Source: Paenibacillus helianthi (lineage in GTDB: Bacteria; Bacillota; Bacilli; Paenibacillales; Paenibacillaceae). From it: a stretch of DNA of 64,000 nt. Location: contig NZ_LVWI01000043.1 of assembly GCF_001909055.1 (NCBI RefSeq), positions 43,957 to 107,956 of the forward strand, written 5' to 3'. How positions within the stretch are numbered: position 1 is the stretch's first letter; every line of letters starts with the position of its first letter. The notes beneath the pieces are model-generated. The model worked only from the letters and a program-made list of their open reading frames with translations. It did no database searches and was not told the DNA's origin. Of this stretch, positions 36,694 through 46,261 are shown one piece after another. A program made the position numbers and the translations under genes.

Positions 36694-37035
36694 TCTGCTT
36701 TTCATCCTCCTGAGTGTTTGATGGGCATAGGCTTACTGCATCGCTCCTGAACAAAGGTCTCGCTCAAAAAGCCACACGCCTAAGCATAAAGAATGTACGT
36801 CGAGGCAAGATAGAAAGCCCAACGTCTTCTATTACCCAAATACTGGAGAATGTTAACATTTTCCGTTAAATTAATTTTACACTTTGTCTAATTCCAACTT
36901 AATTTCACCACATCTGGAACGATTTTTTGTAAAAAAGCATTAAAAAAGACCCTGGGGAAAATCCCCAGGGTCTACGCTAGCGTTGTCTCAATTGCTAACC
37001 ATCTACCATATATGTAGGTCGGCTGCGCCGGATGA
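36694..37035. other. Gap between the SLH gene and the cold-shock gene
   Basis: The right part holds the cold-shock gene terminator (36942-36972). The rest is AT-rich and probably carries the SLH gene promoter. TTGGAA on the minus strand near 36895 is one weak -35 candidate, but I could not define a full promoter. Confidence 0.45.
36942..36972 (-). terminator. Terminator of the cold-shock gene
   Basis: GACCCTGGGGA pairs with TCCCCAGGGTC, followed by TTTTTT on the minus strand. Confidence 0.9.
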
Positions 37036-37233
37036 TTATAATTTGATGACGTTAGCTGCTTGTGGTCCGCGTGCACCTTCAACGATGTCGAACTCTACGG
37101 ATTGGCCTTCATCCAAAGTCTTGAAACCGTCAGTTTGAATCGCGGAGAAGTGTACGAATACGTCGCCACCATCGGCAGTTTCGATAAAACCATAACCTTT
37201 TTCTGCGTTAAACCATTTAACTTTACCTTCCAT
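37036..37233 (-). CDS. Cold-shock protein (CspA/CspB family)
   Basis: A 65-residue single-stranded nucleic-acid-binding OB-fold protein acting as an RNA chaperone. RNP1 is KGYGFIE and RNP2 is VFVHFSAI. The N-terminus [20 protein letters not shown] is typical. It has its own strong promoter and terminator. Firmicutes carry several paralogues, so I give no specific letter. Confidence 0.96.
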   Translation of the reverse strand: MEGKVKWFNAEKGYGFIETADGGDVFVHFSAIQTDGFKTLDEGQSVEFDIVEGARGPQAANVIKL

Positions 37234-37286
37234 TGACTAAACATTCCCTTCGTCATCAGATGAACGTGAGTCTTGCTCACAACTCG

Positions 37287-37316
37287 ACTATACCACCGCT
37301 GCTTCTCCATTGTCAA
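37287..37316 (-). promoter_or_regulatory. Promoter of the cold-shock gene
   Basis: Consensus TTGACA (37311-37316), 18 bases, TATAGT (37287-37292) on the minus strand. A small hairpin GTGAG/CTCAC (37266-37280) lies at the expected transcript start, and GAAGGGA precedes the start codon. Confidence 0.75.
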
Positions 37317-37398
37317 TTGGAATAGTAAATGTTTTCTTTCAATATTTTACCATTCAATAATTAACCAAATTCAAGCAAAAAAATGTGATATCAAGATC

Positions 37399-37438
37399 AA
37401 AAAAAGGAGCAGACGGTATATAATACCCGGCTGCTCCT
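37399..37438 (-). terminator. Terminator of the flaG-fliD-fliS-fliT operon
   Basis: AGGAGCAGcCGG pairs with CCGtCTGCTCCT around a TATAATA-type loop, then TTTTTTT on the minus strand. Confidence 0.9.
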
Positions 37439-37461
37439 GAGATGAAACATTTGGAAAAACA

Positions 37462-37797
37462 TTATTTTCGGCGGTCCATTAACAGACTATCCGGTGAATA
37501 GACTGCCTCGTATGCACTGCGCTGGACTTTGGCTTGACTACGCTTCTGCAACCAATCCCTAGCTTCCATGCGCAGCTCATTCATCCGGTCAAGCAACGCG
37601 TTATCGTTTTCCAGGATTCGATTAATTTCACGCTTTTGTGCAGGTGTTGATGGATTACAAGCGACTTTTTCTGCAATAGCATCGACAAGTTTCTGCCGTT
37701 CCTCTACGAAATCCTCAAGCTCCTCATAAGTCGCTTCCTGGAGCCGACTCATCATCCCGTGCGTGAGCTGATCCAGACTGAGGATAAGTTCATCCAT
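37462..37797 (-). CDS. fliT: Flagellar protein FliT-like chaperone
   Basis: A 111-residue all-helical protein; FliT binds the cap protein FliD before export. The sequence is low in conserved motifs (MDELILSLDQLTHGMMSRLQ), with long amphipathic helices. ATG 37797 overlaps the fliS stop (ATGGATGA), which marks it as the next gene of the operon. The name rests on size, helicity and position after fliS, as in Bacillus fliD-fliS-fliT. Confidence 0.75.
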   Translation of the reverse strand: MDELILSLDQLTHGMMSRLQEATYEELEDFVEERQKLVDAIAEKVACNPSTPAQKREINRILENDNALLDRMNELRMEARDWLQKRSQAKVQRSAYEAVYSPDSLLMDRRK

Positions 37798-38182
37798 TAG
37801 CAATCTCTGTCTGGCCCGCCGCAAGCTTGGACGCCTGCAGCCAGGTTTCACGGAGGTCGGTCAAGTAGCCAATGGCCTCTTCTGCTTTTTCTGGATTTTT
37901 GTGGATATTAGCTTCCACCAGCAAGAAATTTGTATATTCATATAGAGAAAAGAGGTCCTTAGATATTTCAATAGAGTAGTCCAATGTACTCATCAGCTCG
38001 CTTACGATAGTCTGAGCTTTGCCTAAATTGAGGTTTGTTTTTTCATAATCCTGATTTTTGAGGCCCTCCATGCCTGTCCGGATAAAACGAATCGCTCCGT
38101 CGTAGAGCATGATTACCAGCTGCGCTGGAGTAGAAGTCTGGACGGAAGACTGGCGGTATTTTTCATAAGGAGATTTAAGCAA
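37790..38182 (-). CDS. fliS: Flagellin export chaperone FliS
   Basis: FliS binds the C-terminus of flagellin and keeps it unfolded for export; in Bacillus it also helps free FliW-type partners. 130 residues. Typical N-terminus SPYEKYRQSSVQTSTPAQLV followed by MLYDGAIRFI. The start is TTG 38182 with AGAGGGTG upstream. It is sandwiched between fliD and fliT. Confidence 0.95.
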   Translation of the reverse strand: MLKSPYEKYRQSSVQTSTPAQLVIMLYDGAIRFIRTGMEGLKNQDYEKTNLNLGKAQTIVSELMSTLDYSIEISKDLFSLYEYTNFLLVEANIHKNPEKAEEAIGYLTDLRETWLQASKLAAGQTEIANG

Positions 38183-38214
38183 TTATGTCACCCTCTATTT
38201 TATAATAGTTCTGA

Positions 38215-40107
38215 CTAGGCAAACAGCTTCGACGTCTGAGACTGTAACTTATTCATGGCTGTTTCCATAGCTGTGAATTGCTTATAGTAACGAGTTTCGG
38301 CTGCATTTAAGTTTTGCTGCATCGTGTAGATTTTATTATTATATTCTGTAAGTTTTTTACCCATAACGCTTTCTGTTTTAAAGCTGCTGCTGAGGTCCAT
38401 AGAGTATTTATTTGTACCTGCACGTTCAGCAATTTTGTCTAGCGCATTCCCTACTTTATCCGCTAATTTATCAAAGAGTCCCTCTTTCTGAGCGTTGGCG
38501 GGACCTTGTAATGTATCCATCGCGAGTTGAGGATTAGCAATAATTGCATTTTTGAGCTTTGCCTGATCAACCACCAGTTTACCGTTTTCCAGATAACCCC
38601 CTGTAGTGATTCCGAGAGTACTGAGTGGCCCTAATTTCTCCGTAATAATACCACGCATCTCTGACAAGACGGAGTTAATAATATCATTATTCTTGAAAAG
38701 ACCACTTTTCGCCTTCTCCGTCCAAGTCTTAATGTCATCATCTTTCATTGCGCTCTTTTGATCATCCGTTAACGGTTTGAAGTCACGATACTGGATTTCA
38801 TCATCTTTCGCATTCAACGTTTTGATCAGACTGTTGTAGTCTTCTACAAAGGCATTGATTGTCTCTATAGTTTTATCAGGGTCGGTTTGTGTTTTAATAA
38901 GGGTCGGAACATCGGTCCCGCTTTTGTCTGTCCTATCCAACAGTGTAAGTTGGACGCCATTGATGTTAATAGTATTGCTATTGGTATCTTTCAGCAAAAC
39001 ATCATTCACCGTGACAACAGCATTCTGCCCATCGGTTGTAGTATAATCACCAGCAGTCGCTTCAGCACGTTTCGCTCCATTAAATAGTTTCAGGAGATTG
39101 TAGGAGTCTCCTCCCAACTTCACTTCGCCAGATACTGCCGATAGCTTTAATTTCCCCCCGGTAAATTGTGCTTGAACCCCTGTTGTACCCGTCTCATCAT
39201 TTATTTTGGTGACCATTTCATCTATAGTTAGCTTTGCGTCAAAAGAGAACGACTTATTATTCAGACTAAACTTATATGTCGATTTCTCCGCATCTTCTAG
39301 CTTTGTCCCATCAAGAGCGTTTTGGAGAAACGCCAAAGATTTGGTTCCATCCGTAATTCCTGGGCCATTTGTTTCAACCTGGGTTACAGTTCTTTGGGTA
39401 AAGAGAGCCAGCAAAGTACTTCCACTGCCCACAGTTACATCTTTAGTAGAGTCGTAGGTAGTTGCACGAAGGGGATCTCCGCTGGTTTTAGAAGCAATGG
39501 TTAATTTCCCCGTGATCTCGTCATAGCTTGCAGTTGCATTCGCCTTGGCATTTGAGTTGATAGTTGACACCATAGTGGATATAGAGGTAAGGCCATTAAA
39601 CAGTGATTTACCGTCCGAGTCCTTAAATTCCACCCCGTTGATGGTAATGTCAAACCCCTTTTTAAGATATTCGGTTCTACTATCTTCGGATAGAAGGGAT
39701 AGATCCACCCCTTCAAGCTTAGCGAGTGAAGTAGAACTAGGTACTCCTTGACCTAATCCAGTATTCATCTTTAATGTAGTACTAGCAGCCAACTTAGTGA
39801 CACTCACCTTCATATCAATCCCAGAAGCAGAAGCCAGAGCCTCGGCTTTAACCGCATCTGTATTTCCCGATACAACCGCCTTATTAGCGTTTAGAGCAGA
39901 GCTACCACCATATTTGGCCGTTGAAATTAATTTGTTTGACCTGAAATCAAAAAGCTTACTATTTATTTCACGATATCCGTCACGCGTCCAATTCAAGATC
40001 TGCTTGCTCTGATTGAGACTGTCCAGTGGAACGCGTTTGGCAGCCATCATACTCTTAACCATACTATCAATGTCCATACCTGAGAACCCATTTACGCGTG
40101 TAACCAA
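38215..40107 (-). CDS. fliD: Flagellar filament cap protein FliD
   Basis: It forms the cap under which flagellin polymerises. 630 residues. The N-terminal domain begins TRVNGFSGMDIDSMVKSMMA, and a central variable part follows. The C-terminal helical domain (about 440-630) ends RYYKQFTAMETAMNKLQSQ. The start is TTG 40107 with AGGGAGG 7 bases upstream. It lies in the flaG operon under a sigma-D promoter. Confidence 0.95.
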   Translation of the reverse strand: MVTRVNGFSGMDIDSMVKSMMAAKRVPLDSLNQSKQILNWTRDGYREINSKLFDFRSNKLISTAKYGGSSALNANKAVVSGNTDAVKAEALASASGIDMKVSVTKLAASTTLKMNTGLGQGVPSSTSLAKLEGVDLSLLSEDSRTEYLKKGFDITINGVEFKDSDGKSLFNGLTSISTMVSTINSNAKANATASYDEITGKLTIASKTSGDPLRATTYDSTKDVTVGSGSTLLALFTQRTVTQVETNGPGITDGTKSLAFLQNALDGTKLEDAEKSTYKFSLNNKSFSFDAKLTIDEMVTKINDETGTTGVQAQFTGGKLKLSAVSGEVKLGGDSYNLLKLFNGAKRAEATAGDYTTTDGQNAVVTVNDVLLKDTNSNTININGVQLTLLDRTDKSGTDVPTLIKTQTDPDKTIETINAFVEDYNSLIKTLNAKDDEIQYRDFKPLTDDQKSAMKDDDIKTWTEKAKSGLFKNNDIINSVLSEMRGIITEKLGPLSTLGITTGGYLENGKLVVDQAKLKNAIIANPQLAMDTLQGPANAQKEGLFDKLADKVGNALDKIAERAGTNKYSMDLSSSFKTESVMGKKLTEYNNKIYTMQQNLNAAETRYYKQFTAMETAMNKLQSQTSKLFA

Positions 40108-40125
40108 AACAGCACCTCCCTGGCA

Positions 40126-40518
40126 CTAAATTTTTTCGTCTACAAGTATACCTGCAATCTCCATCATTTTTGCTACCAGATCCAGTGTCTTTTCCGGAGG
40201 AACCTCACGGATCAGCTCACCTGTATCTTTATTGAGCACCTTAACCATAATATCGTGTGTTTTTTCATGGATGCTAATTTCCAAAGTGGTCTGGGGTCCC
40301 TGCAGGGATTGAACAGCCCGTTCAATAGTTCGTATTAACTGTTCCTCAGCAACGGATACATTCACACCCTGCTTTTCTTTCAAGCTCATTTCTCTGGTAT
40401 TGCGAATAGCCGCCACTTCACTTACAGGTGCCACTGGTCCAGAATTGGAAGATGCAACTTCCGGCTTGTTTTGAGCACTTTTTGTAGAACTTGCTGTAAG
40501 TGAGAACTGTACATTCAT
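40126..40518 (-). CDS. flaG: FlaG family flagellar protein
   Basis: A 130-residue FlaG protein (Bacillus YvyC type), associated with filament length control in some species. A disordered Ser/Asn-rich N-terminus (about 1-45) precedes the FlaG domain, with LEISIHEKTHDIMVKVLNKD then GELIREVPPEKTLDLVAKMM. It is the first gene of flaG-fliD-fliS-fliT and has a sigma-D promoter 39 bases upstream. Confidence 0.93.
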   Translation of the reverse strand: MNVQFSLTASSTKSAQNKPEVASSNSGPVAPVSEVAAIRNTREMSLKEKQGVNVSVAEEQLIRTIERAVQSLQGPQTTLEISIHEKTHDIMVKVLNKDTGELIREVPPEKTLDLVAKMMEIAGILVDEKI

Positions 40519-40556
40519 AACCCCCGACCTCCACCAACACTCATTTTATACCTTAT

Positions 40557-40583
40557 ATATCGGTTAGTTTCAGGGATAATTTA
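40557..40583 (-). promoter_or_regulatory. Sigma-D promoter of flaG-fliD-fliS-fliT
   Basis: TAAA (40580-40583), 15 bases, ACCGATAT (40557-40564) on the minus strand. The SigD (sigma-28) consensus is TAAA-N15-GCCGATAT, so only one base differs. Confidence 0.85.
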
Positions 40584-40724
40584 GGATTCGGGGCAAAGTC
40601 AAGAGAAAAAAGCTCCAAGTTAAGAAATTAACCAGAGCCTTCAGACAAACACTATAGAATTATTGGGATTTCCAGTACTAATTGACTTTCTATAACAATA
40701 GAAAAATCAAGTAACCCCCTATTG

Positions 40725-41777
40725 TCAATCATAAAAAACGCCTTTATAGTCGCCGTTGGCCTTGTCATAATCGGCTGCCTGTCCAATATCAAGCCAGTAT
40801 TCTCTTAACGGAAAGGCAGATACCTCTTTATTCACCGCAATTAACTTCTTAAACAAATCAGGCATATCATAGAATTCATCCTCGGGGACATATTGCAAAA
40901 CCTCAGGATCCAGAACATAAATACCCGCATTTACAAAGCTTTTGTGCTTCGGCTTCTCAACAATAGAGACCAAACGGTGTTGCTCCGTTTCTATCACGCC
41001 ATAAGGGATCTGGTATTCATATTCTCTTACACATAAAGTAGCCATTGATTTCGTCTGCTGATGGAAATCCAGCAGTTGCTCATAGTTAATCTTTGTCAGC
41101 AGATCGGAGTTCATTACAAAGAACGGTAGCTTCGGCTGCTGGGACAGTAAAGAAAGCGCTCCTGCTGTTCCTAATCGTTTGCCTTCCTCAATATACTGTA
41201 TCCGAACCCCAAACTGTGAACCATCCTGGAAATAGTTCTCAATGACTTCCTTTTTATAATTAACTGAGAGCATAAAGTTCGTAAAACCGAAACTCTTAAA
41301 GCTCTCGATAATTGTCTCTAGTATAGGCTTGCCACCAACCTTCAGCATCGGCTTCGGAATGTCGTCCGTAAGTGGACGCAGACGCGTTCCCATGCCACCA
41401 GCCATCAGAACTACAATATTGTCTTTTTGCAGAAAGTTAAGGATATTCTCCGCAAATAAAATATTCACTATTTGCTTTCTATCATTAACGATTGGGAGCT
41501 GCTTCAGTTGTTTCTCTCTGATCGATTCCTTATAGAAAGAAGTCCGCTTCCCTTGTCTCTCATAAACGGGTTGGTTATTCATTACATGCTCAATAGATGT
41601 TTCAAGTGGGAATCCGCGCAAAATCCCCCGCCGAATATCTCCATCCGTCACCGTTCCGAGCAAACGGTGTTCAATGTCAACTACCACTGCGAATTGTAAA
41701 GATGACCTATCAATAATTTCCATTGTCTTTAATATAGTTGTCTCTGGAGTAATCAATATTTCTCTCCATTTTTCCAT
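40725..41777 (-). CDS. ptmE: CBS-domain sugar-nucleotidyltransferase, PtmE-like
   Basis: In the Campylobacter legionaminate pathway PtmE makes GDP-glucosamine from glucosamine-1-P and GTP. The 350-residue protein has two N-terminal CBS motifs (about 10-115) and then a nucleotidyltransferase domain with VVLMAGGMGTRLRPLTDDIP and KPMLKVGGKPILETI. The metal-binding region is FFVMNSDLLTKI. The start ATG 41777 has AAGGAG 8 bases upstream. It is the last gene of the maf-leg operon. The sugar specificity is inferred from context and from the GDP-type LegB neighbour. Confidence 0.82.
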   Translation of the reverse strand: MEKWREILITPETTILKTMEIIDRSSLQFAVVVDIEHRLLGTVTDGDIRRGILRGFPLETSIEHVMNNQPVYERQGKRTSFYKESIREKQLKQLPIVNDRKQIVNILFAENILNFLQKDNIVVLMAGGMGTRLRPLTDDIPKPMLKVGGKPILETIIESFKSFGFTNFMLSVNYKKEVIENYFQDGSQFGVRIQYIEEGKRLGTAGALSLLSQQPKLPFFVMNSDLLTKINYEQLLDFHQQTKSMATLCVREYEYQIPYGVIETEQHRLVSIVEKPKHKSFVNAGIYVLDPEVLQYVPEDEFYDMPDLFKKLIAVNKEVSAFPLREYWLDIGQAADYDKANGDYKGVFYD

Positions 41778-41803
41778 CTGCAACACTCCTTGGAATAGTT
41801 GTG

Positions 41804-42880
41804 TTATTGTTCAAGTAACTCGCCTTCCTCAAAGTCCTGCACAGCCGTTGTCTCCAACAGACTCCAGTATTCAAATGGAGAAATTCCCCCACCCGGGCGT
41901 TTAACTGCAATATTATTCACTGATAATGTCTCACCTTGCTCAATTTTCTTATGGGCAACAATGCTCTTGCGGGCAATATCAATATTTTTCATTTCGGATT
42001 CAGCAGGAATTTTGATGCCTGTGCCTCTTGCAGCCTCCACTTGCCGGATGCTTTGAATGAGCAACTGCAACTCCTGCGGAGAAAGGGAGGCTCTATGATC
42101 AGGTCCTTCCGCTTGTTTATCATGTGTGAAATGCTTCTCGATGACAGATGCACCCAGCGCTACCGCGGCAATCGTAACAGCTATACCTTCTGTATGATCC
42201 GAGTAACCGGTTGGAAGTCCAAATGCCTTATGCATTGTCTCAATAGCCAGCAAATTAACATCCTCAACTGGAGCTGGATATTCTGTAGTACAGTGAAGCA
42301 GTCTAACCTTAGACTGCAACTGCCGCTGTCCCTCTGAAGATAAATATGCCGATCGGAAAGCACTGGCAGAGGGAGCCTCATTTTTTGAAAGAAGACCAAA
42401 AGCAATTACACCAAGCGCCGCCTCTACTTCACTTAATGTCGCCATACCAGTGGACAAGATGATATCAGGCTGTTTACGAGCAATATGGTAGAGCAATGGA
42501 GCATTTGTTATTTCTCCAGAAGATATTTTAATAGTTGTTAGATTCAACTCATCAATTAAAAAATCCACACTCTCTATATCAAACGGAGTGGATAGAAACT
42601 CAATGCCACGCTCGTCACAATAGGCTTTCAACTCCCTAAATTGATTGAACGAAAGTTCCAGCTTCTTCACCATCTCAAATTGTGACTCTTCCTCTCCAGT
42701 CGTTTGCCTCTGATATTCCGCTTTTGGTGCGCATGTACTAATTATAAGCTCAGTTTTAAACGTCTGAAACTTTACAGCGTCAGCCTTGCTGTTCACCGCA
42801 ATATCTATTAACCGCTTGGCCATCTGCAAATCCCCATTATGATTGACACCTGCTTCAGCAATCACATACGTCGCATTCAT
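41804..42880 (-). CDS. legI: N,N'-diacetyllegionaminate synthase (NeuB family)
   Basis: It condenses the hexose released by LegG with phosphoenolpyruvate to form the nine-carbon acid. 358 residues. NeuB barrel motifs: YVIAEAGVNHNGD, AVKFQTFKTE, FLSTPFD, KISSGEITN, TEYPAP and GYSDHTEG, plus EKHFTHDK. A C-terminal SAF/antifreeze-like domain (about 295-345) contains RPGGGISPFEYWSLL. The ATG overlaps the legG stop (ATGA). LegI is preferred over sialate synthase because LegB and LegC are encoded in the same operon. Confidence 0.88.
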   Translation of the reverse strand: MNATYVIAEAGVNHNGDLQMAKRLIDIAVNSKADAVKFQTFKTELIISTCAPKAEYQRQTTGEEESQFEMVKKLELSFNQFRELKAYCDERGIEFLSTPFDIESVDFLIDELNLTTIKISSGEITNAPLLYHIARKQPDIILSTGMATLSEVEAALGVIAFGLLSKNEAPSASAFRSAYLSSEGQRQLQSKVRLLHCTTEYPAPVEDVNLLAIETMHKAFGLPTGYSDHTEGIAVTIAAVALGASVIEKHFTHDKQAEGPDHRASLSPQELQLLIQSIRQVEAARGTGIKIPAESEMKNIDIARKSIVAHKKIEQGETLSVNNIAVKRPGGGISPFEYWSLLETTAVQDFEEGELLEQ

Positions 42881-44049
42881 TCTTCTACCTCCGGAAGTGT
42901 AAAAAATGATTTTTGTAATATATTTCGTAGATCTACCGTTTTAAGAATGTTTGCAATCTCAAGAGATGTCTTTGTCCCATCATACTGCAGCACAGTACCC
43001 GTTACACTCTGTTGAAATGACGAAGAGGTTGCCTGACGGATGGAATTGATGATATCTTCTTTTTTGGGGACACAATCAATAATGGAGTCCGCTCTGAGCC
43101 GTCCCTTCTGCCTATCTCCTATATTAACGGTTGGTTTCGAGAAAACTGGAGCTTCAATAATCCCGCTTGAAGAGTTGCCAATCACTGCCGAGCAATACTT
43201 CATTGTGCTCAGGTATCTTAACTGTCCAAGTGAGAAAACAGCCCTAACACGTTCGGGATGCGTTGCAGCATATTCATCTATTTTTTGATTAATAATTCTT
43301 CCTTCTGTATCAGCGTTAGCTTTGGTGAAAACTATCATATAATCTCGAAAATGATCCAATGCAGACAGCAGCTCTTCAACTTGCTTCTCTGCTGTTCGCA
43401 CTTCAAGAGTAACTGGATGGAAAGTGACTAGAAGAAGCTTATCTATTGGGAACTGATAGAAAGCTGCAAGCTCAGCTTCTGTCATTAATGTCATTCTGCG
43501 AATCCCTTCAACCCCAAGGCTTCCTACTTGAAATACACGATCCGGCTGTTCTCCAAGCTGAATAACTCGACGAGCATACTCATCCGTGGAAGTAAGGTGA
43601 ACATGGCTCATCTTCGTGATAGCATGGCGAATAGAATCATCAATGGCTCCTTCTGTTAACTCGCCACCAGAAATATGCGCAACAGGAATCCGCATAACGA
43701 GTGCTGTCTGAGCAGCACTCAATATTTCGAAGCGATCCCCAAGCAGAACCAGTATATCCGGCTGTAGGCGTTGAAATGCATCTGCAAGTCCCAACACCGC
43801 AACTCCCATGGATTTGGCAACCGAAGAGGGAGTATCCGCTGATAAGAGCATCTCAATCTTCTCATTTATTACGAAACCATCTTTCTCGATTAGCTGGTAG
43901 GTTAATCCGAACTCGGGAGACAGATGCATTCCTGTTGCAATAATCTGCAATTCCAATTCAGAGTCCGCATTAATCTCTTGCATCAAGTAATACAACAAAC
44001 CATATTCTGCTCGGGTACCGGTTACTACACATACTTTTCGTTTAGACAT
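42877..44049 (-). CDS. legG: Hydrolysing nucleotide-sugar 2-epimerase, LegG (NeuC family)
   Basis: It releases the nucleotide and epimerises C2, giving the 2,4-diacetamido hexose substrate of LegI. 390 residues. Typical motifs are VVTGTRAEYGLLYYLMQEI, LGDRFEILSAAQTALV and HISGGELTEGAIDDSIRHA. GNSSSGIIEAP is near residue 290. It overlaps legC by 8 bases and legI by 4. It is named LegG from the operon; the sequence alone would also allow NeuC. Confidence 0.87.
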   Translation of the reverse strand: MSKRKVCVVTGTRAEYGLLYYLMQEINADSELELQIIATGMHLSPEFGLTYQLIEKDGFVINEKIEMLLSADTPSSVAKSMGVAVLGLADAFQRLQPDILVLLGDRFEILSAAQTALVMRIPVAHISGGELTEGAIDDSIRHAITKMSHVHLTSTDEYARRVIQLGEQPDRVFQVGSLGVEGIRRMTLMTEAELAAFYQFPIDKLLLVTFHPVTLEVRTAEKQVEELLSALDHFRDYMIVFTKANADTEGRIINQKIDEYAATHPERVRAVFSLGQLRYLSTMKYCSAVIGNSSSGIIEAPVFSKPTVNIGDRQKGRLRADSIIDCVPKKEDIINSIRQATSSSFQQSVTGTVLQYDGTKTSLEIANILKTVDLRNILQKSFFTLPEVEE

Positions 44050-45211
44050 TAGAATCCCCTTTCAATGGAGTAGAAGGGATATTAATAATTCTTCTTTTCA
44101 ATTGATGTGTAACTGACAAATCAGCCTTAGGGCAATCTGCATATGGTACTAATTCATCTAGCGGGGTCCAAATTGGTCGTGCCATTATACCTTCAGCATG
44201 TAGTTGCTCCAGTACCTTGTCCCGATCGTAGAGTTGCTCATCCAACAGTAAAGTCTGCAACCAATAATTACTTGAATTATGCGGTTGCTCTAAGAACAAA
44301 TCCACCCCTTCAACCTTTTGGAATAAACTACGATACTTCTCTGTCAGAGCGCGTTTAGAAGATAAGAATTCGGGAAGCTTCTCTATCTGGGCACAGCCAA
44401 GTGCAGCATTAATATTAGGCATTCTATAGTTAAAAGCTACTTCATCATGCTGATATTCCCAACGGTGCGGCATCTTCGCTGTAGTAGTAATATGCTTGGC
44501 GTAATCCGCGAGCTGCACATCATCCGTTACAATTGCTCCGCCACCGCCTGTTGTTATGATCTTATTGCCGTTAAAACTCAGCGCACCGACTAGGCCGAAT
44601 CCGCCAGTATGCTTACCTTTGTAGTAGGAGCCTAGTGACTCAGCAGCATCTTCAACCATAACTAGGTTATACTGCTGACAAACGTCAAGTAACGCATCCA
44701 ACTCGACCGGGTGTCCAAACGTATGCATGGGCAGGAGCGCACGAATGACTCTTCCTGTCTGCTTATTTACCAGGCACCCGTCTTTCCGCTCTCCAATTTC
44801 TCTGATATGCTCAGCAAGCTTCTGCGGATCAATACCTAAGGTATCTTTAGAAACATCTACGAAGTGTGGAACAGCCTGTAAATAAGAAAGAGCATTAGCT
44901 GTAGCAACAAAGGTTAGTGCAGGCATAATTACTTCATCGTTAGCCTGCACCCCTGCGATTTTCAGTGAAATATGCAGTGCTGCTGTACCGTTAACGACAG
45001 CTACAGCACGGCGCACTCCTACATAATCTGCAAGTTTCTGTTCAAATTGATCGACATATTTACCAACAGAAGACACCCAACCACTCTGAATACAATCCGT
45101 TGCATATTCCAGCTCTAACGTATCAAATGTCGGTTCATGTAATGGAATTATCGATTGTCCGCGATAGATTTCTTTCACGGTTTGGGAAATATCTTGCCAT
45201 ATTGTACTCAT
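44042..45211 (-). CDS. legC: Aminotransferase LegC (DegT/DnrJ/EryC1 family)
   Basis: A PLP enzyme that aminates the 4-keto sugar made by LegB. 389 residues. Visible motifs: GTAALHISLKIAGV, MPALTFVATANALSY, EDAAESLGSYYKGKH, and the PLP lysine in SFNGNKIITTGGGGA. The N-terminal extension (about 30 residues before the GWVSSVGKYV motif) is typical of LegC. ATG 45211 overlaps the legB stop. Confidence 0.9.
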   Translation of the reverse strand: MSTIWQDISQTVKEIYRGQSIIPLHEPTFDTLELEYATDCIQSGWVSSVGKYVDQFEQKLADYVGVRRAVAVVNGTAALHISLKIAGVQANDEVIMPALTFVATANALSYLQAVPHFVDVSKDTLGIDPQKLAEHIREIGERKDGCLVNKQTGRVIRALLPMHTFGHPVELDALLDVCQQYNLVMVEDAAESLGSYYKGKHTGGFGLVGALSFNGNKIITTGGGGAIVTDDVQLADYAKHITTTAKMPHRWEYQHDEVAFNYRMPNINAALGCAQIEKLPEFLSSKRALTEKYRSLFQKVEGVDLFLEQPHNSSNYWLQTLLLDEQLYDRDKVLEQLHAEGIMARPIWTPLDELVPYADCPKADLSVTHQLKRRIINIPSTPLKGDSNV

Positions 45212-46209
45212 ATGTTATACACCGATTCCTTGTATTGAGATAGATTTTCCTTATCCCCAAACCAATCGGCTGTTGCTTTCAATCCTCGTTTTAATCCGTC
45301 AATACCACCATAGGAAGGTTCCCAGCCCAACAACTGTTTAGCCTTTTGATTGTCTGCCCAGAGCCTTTCAACTTCACTTTTTTCTGGTCGTATACGCATC
45401 TCTTCTGTTTCAATCTCTACCTTTTTCCCCATCACTTCTGCAATCAAAGCAACGGTATCCCCAATTGAAATTTCATAATTACTGCCTATGTTAATCACTT
45501 CACCAATTGCCTTGTGACTGTTTAAAATAGAAATGAAACCTTTGACAGTATCTTCAACATAATTAAAATCTCTCGTTGGGCGTATGGCTCCCAGTTTAAT
45601 TCTCTCTTTACCTACTGCCAGTTGTGAAATAATGGTCGGAATAACTGCACGCGCAGACTGGCGTGGACCATAGGTATTAAATGGACGAATAATAGCCACC
45701 GGTGTATCGAATGAACGGTAGAATGAGAGTGCCATCTGATCAGCGCCAATCTTGGAGGCCGAATATGGCGATTGTCCCTGCAGTGGATGAAGCTCATCTA
45801 TAGGTACATATTGTGCCGTTCCATATACTTCACTTGTAGACGTATGGACTACTTTAGAAACACCCAATTCACGGGCCGCTTGCAACACATTCAAGGTTCC
45901 CTTTATATTTGTATCAATATACGTTTCCGGAGAATGATAAGAGTAGGGAATGGCGATTAGTGAGGCCAGATGAAGCACCCTGTCGCAGTCTTTCATGGCT
46001 GTCTTTACCCCGTATGGATCGCGAATATCTCCAGCGAATACCTCAAACTCTCCTCTATAGGGTGAATGATCCAACCATCCCCAAGAGTTAAAGGAGTTGT
46101 AGTAAACGAAAGCCTTCACTTCGTATCCCTGTTCAACCAGCTTTTCTGTTAGATGTGACCCGATAAATCCATCCGCACCTGTAACTAGTATTTTTCCATT
46201 TTTCGTCAT
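45208..46209 (-). CDS. legB: NAD-dependent 4,6-dehydratase LegB
   Basis: An extended short-chain dehydrogenase making the 4-keto-6-deoxy sugar from GDP-GlcNAc in the legionaminate route. 333 residues. The NAD motif is VTGADGFIGSHLTEKL, the active site is YSASKIGADQ, and TSTSEVYGTAQYVPIDE and RPTRDFNYVEDTVKGF are typical of LegB. ATG 46209 follows GGGGTG at 6 bases; a GTG at 46218 is the alternative. It starts the tight legB-legC-legG-legI-ptmE run. Confidence 0.88.
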   Translation of the reverse strand: MTKNGKILVTGADGFIGSHLTEKLVEQGYEVKAFVYYNSFNSWGWLDHSPYRGEFEVFAGDIRDPYGVKTAMKDCDRVLHLASLIAIPYSYHSPETYIDTNIKGTLNVLQAARELGVSKVVHTSTSEVYGTAQYVPIDELHPLQGQSPYSASKIGADQMALSFYRSFDTPVAIIRPFNTYGPRQSARAVIPTIISQLAVGKERIKLGAIRPTRDFNYVEDTVKGFISILNSHKAIGEVINIGSNYEISIGDTVALIAEVMGKKVEIETEEMRIRPEKSEVERLWADNQKAKQLLGWEPSYGGIDGLKRGLKATADWFGDKENLSQYKESVYNI

Positions 46210-46261
46210 TTTCTGCACCCCAGCGATTATAAGACTTCTGTAATGACTCGAAATTCATTGT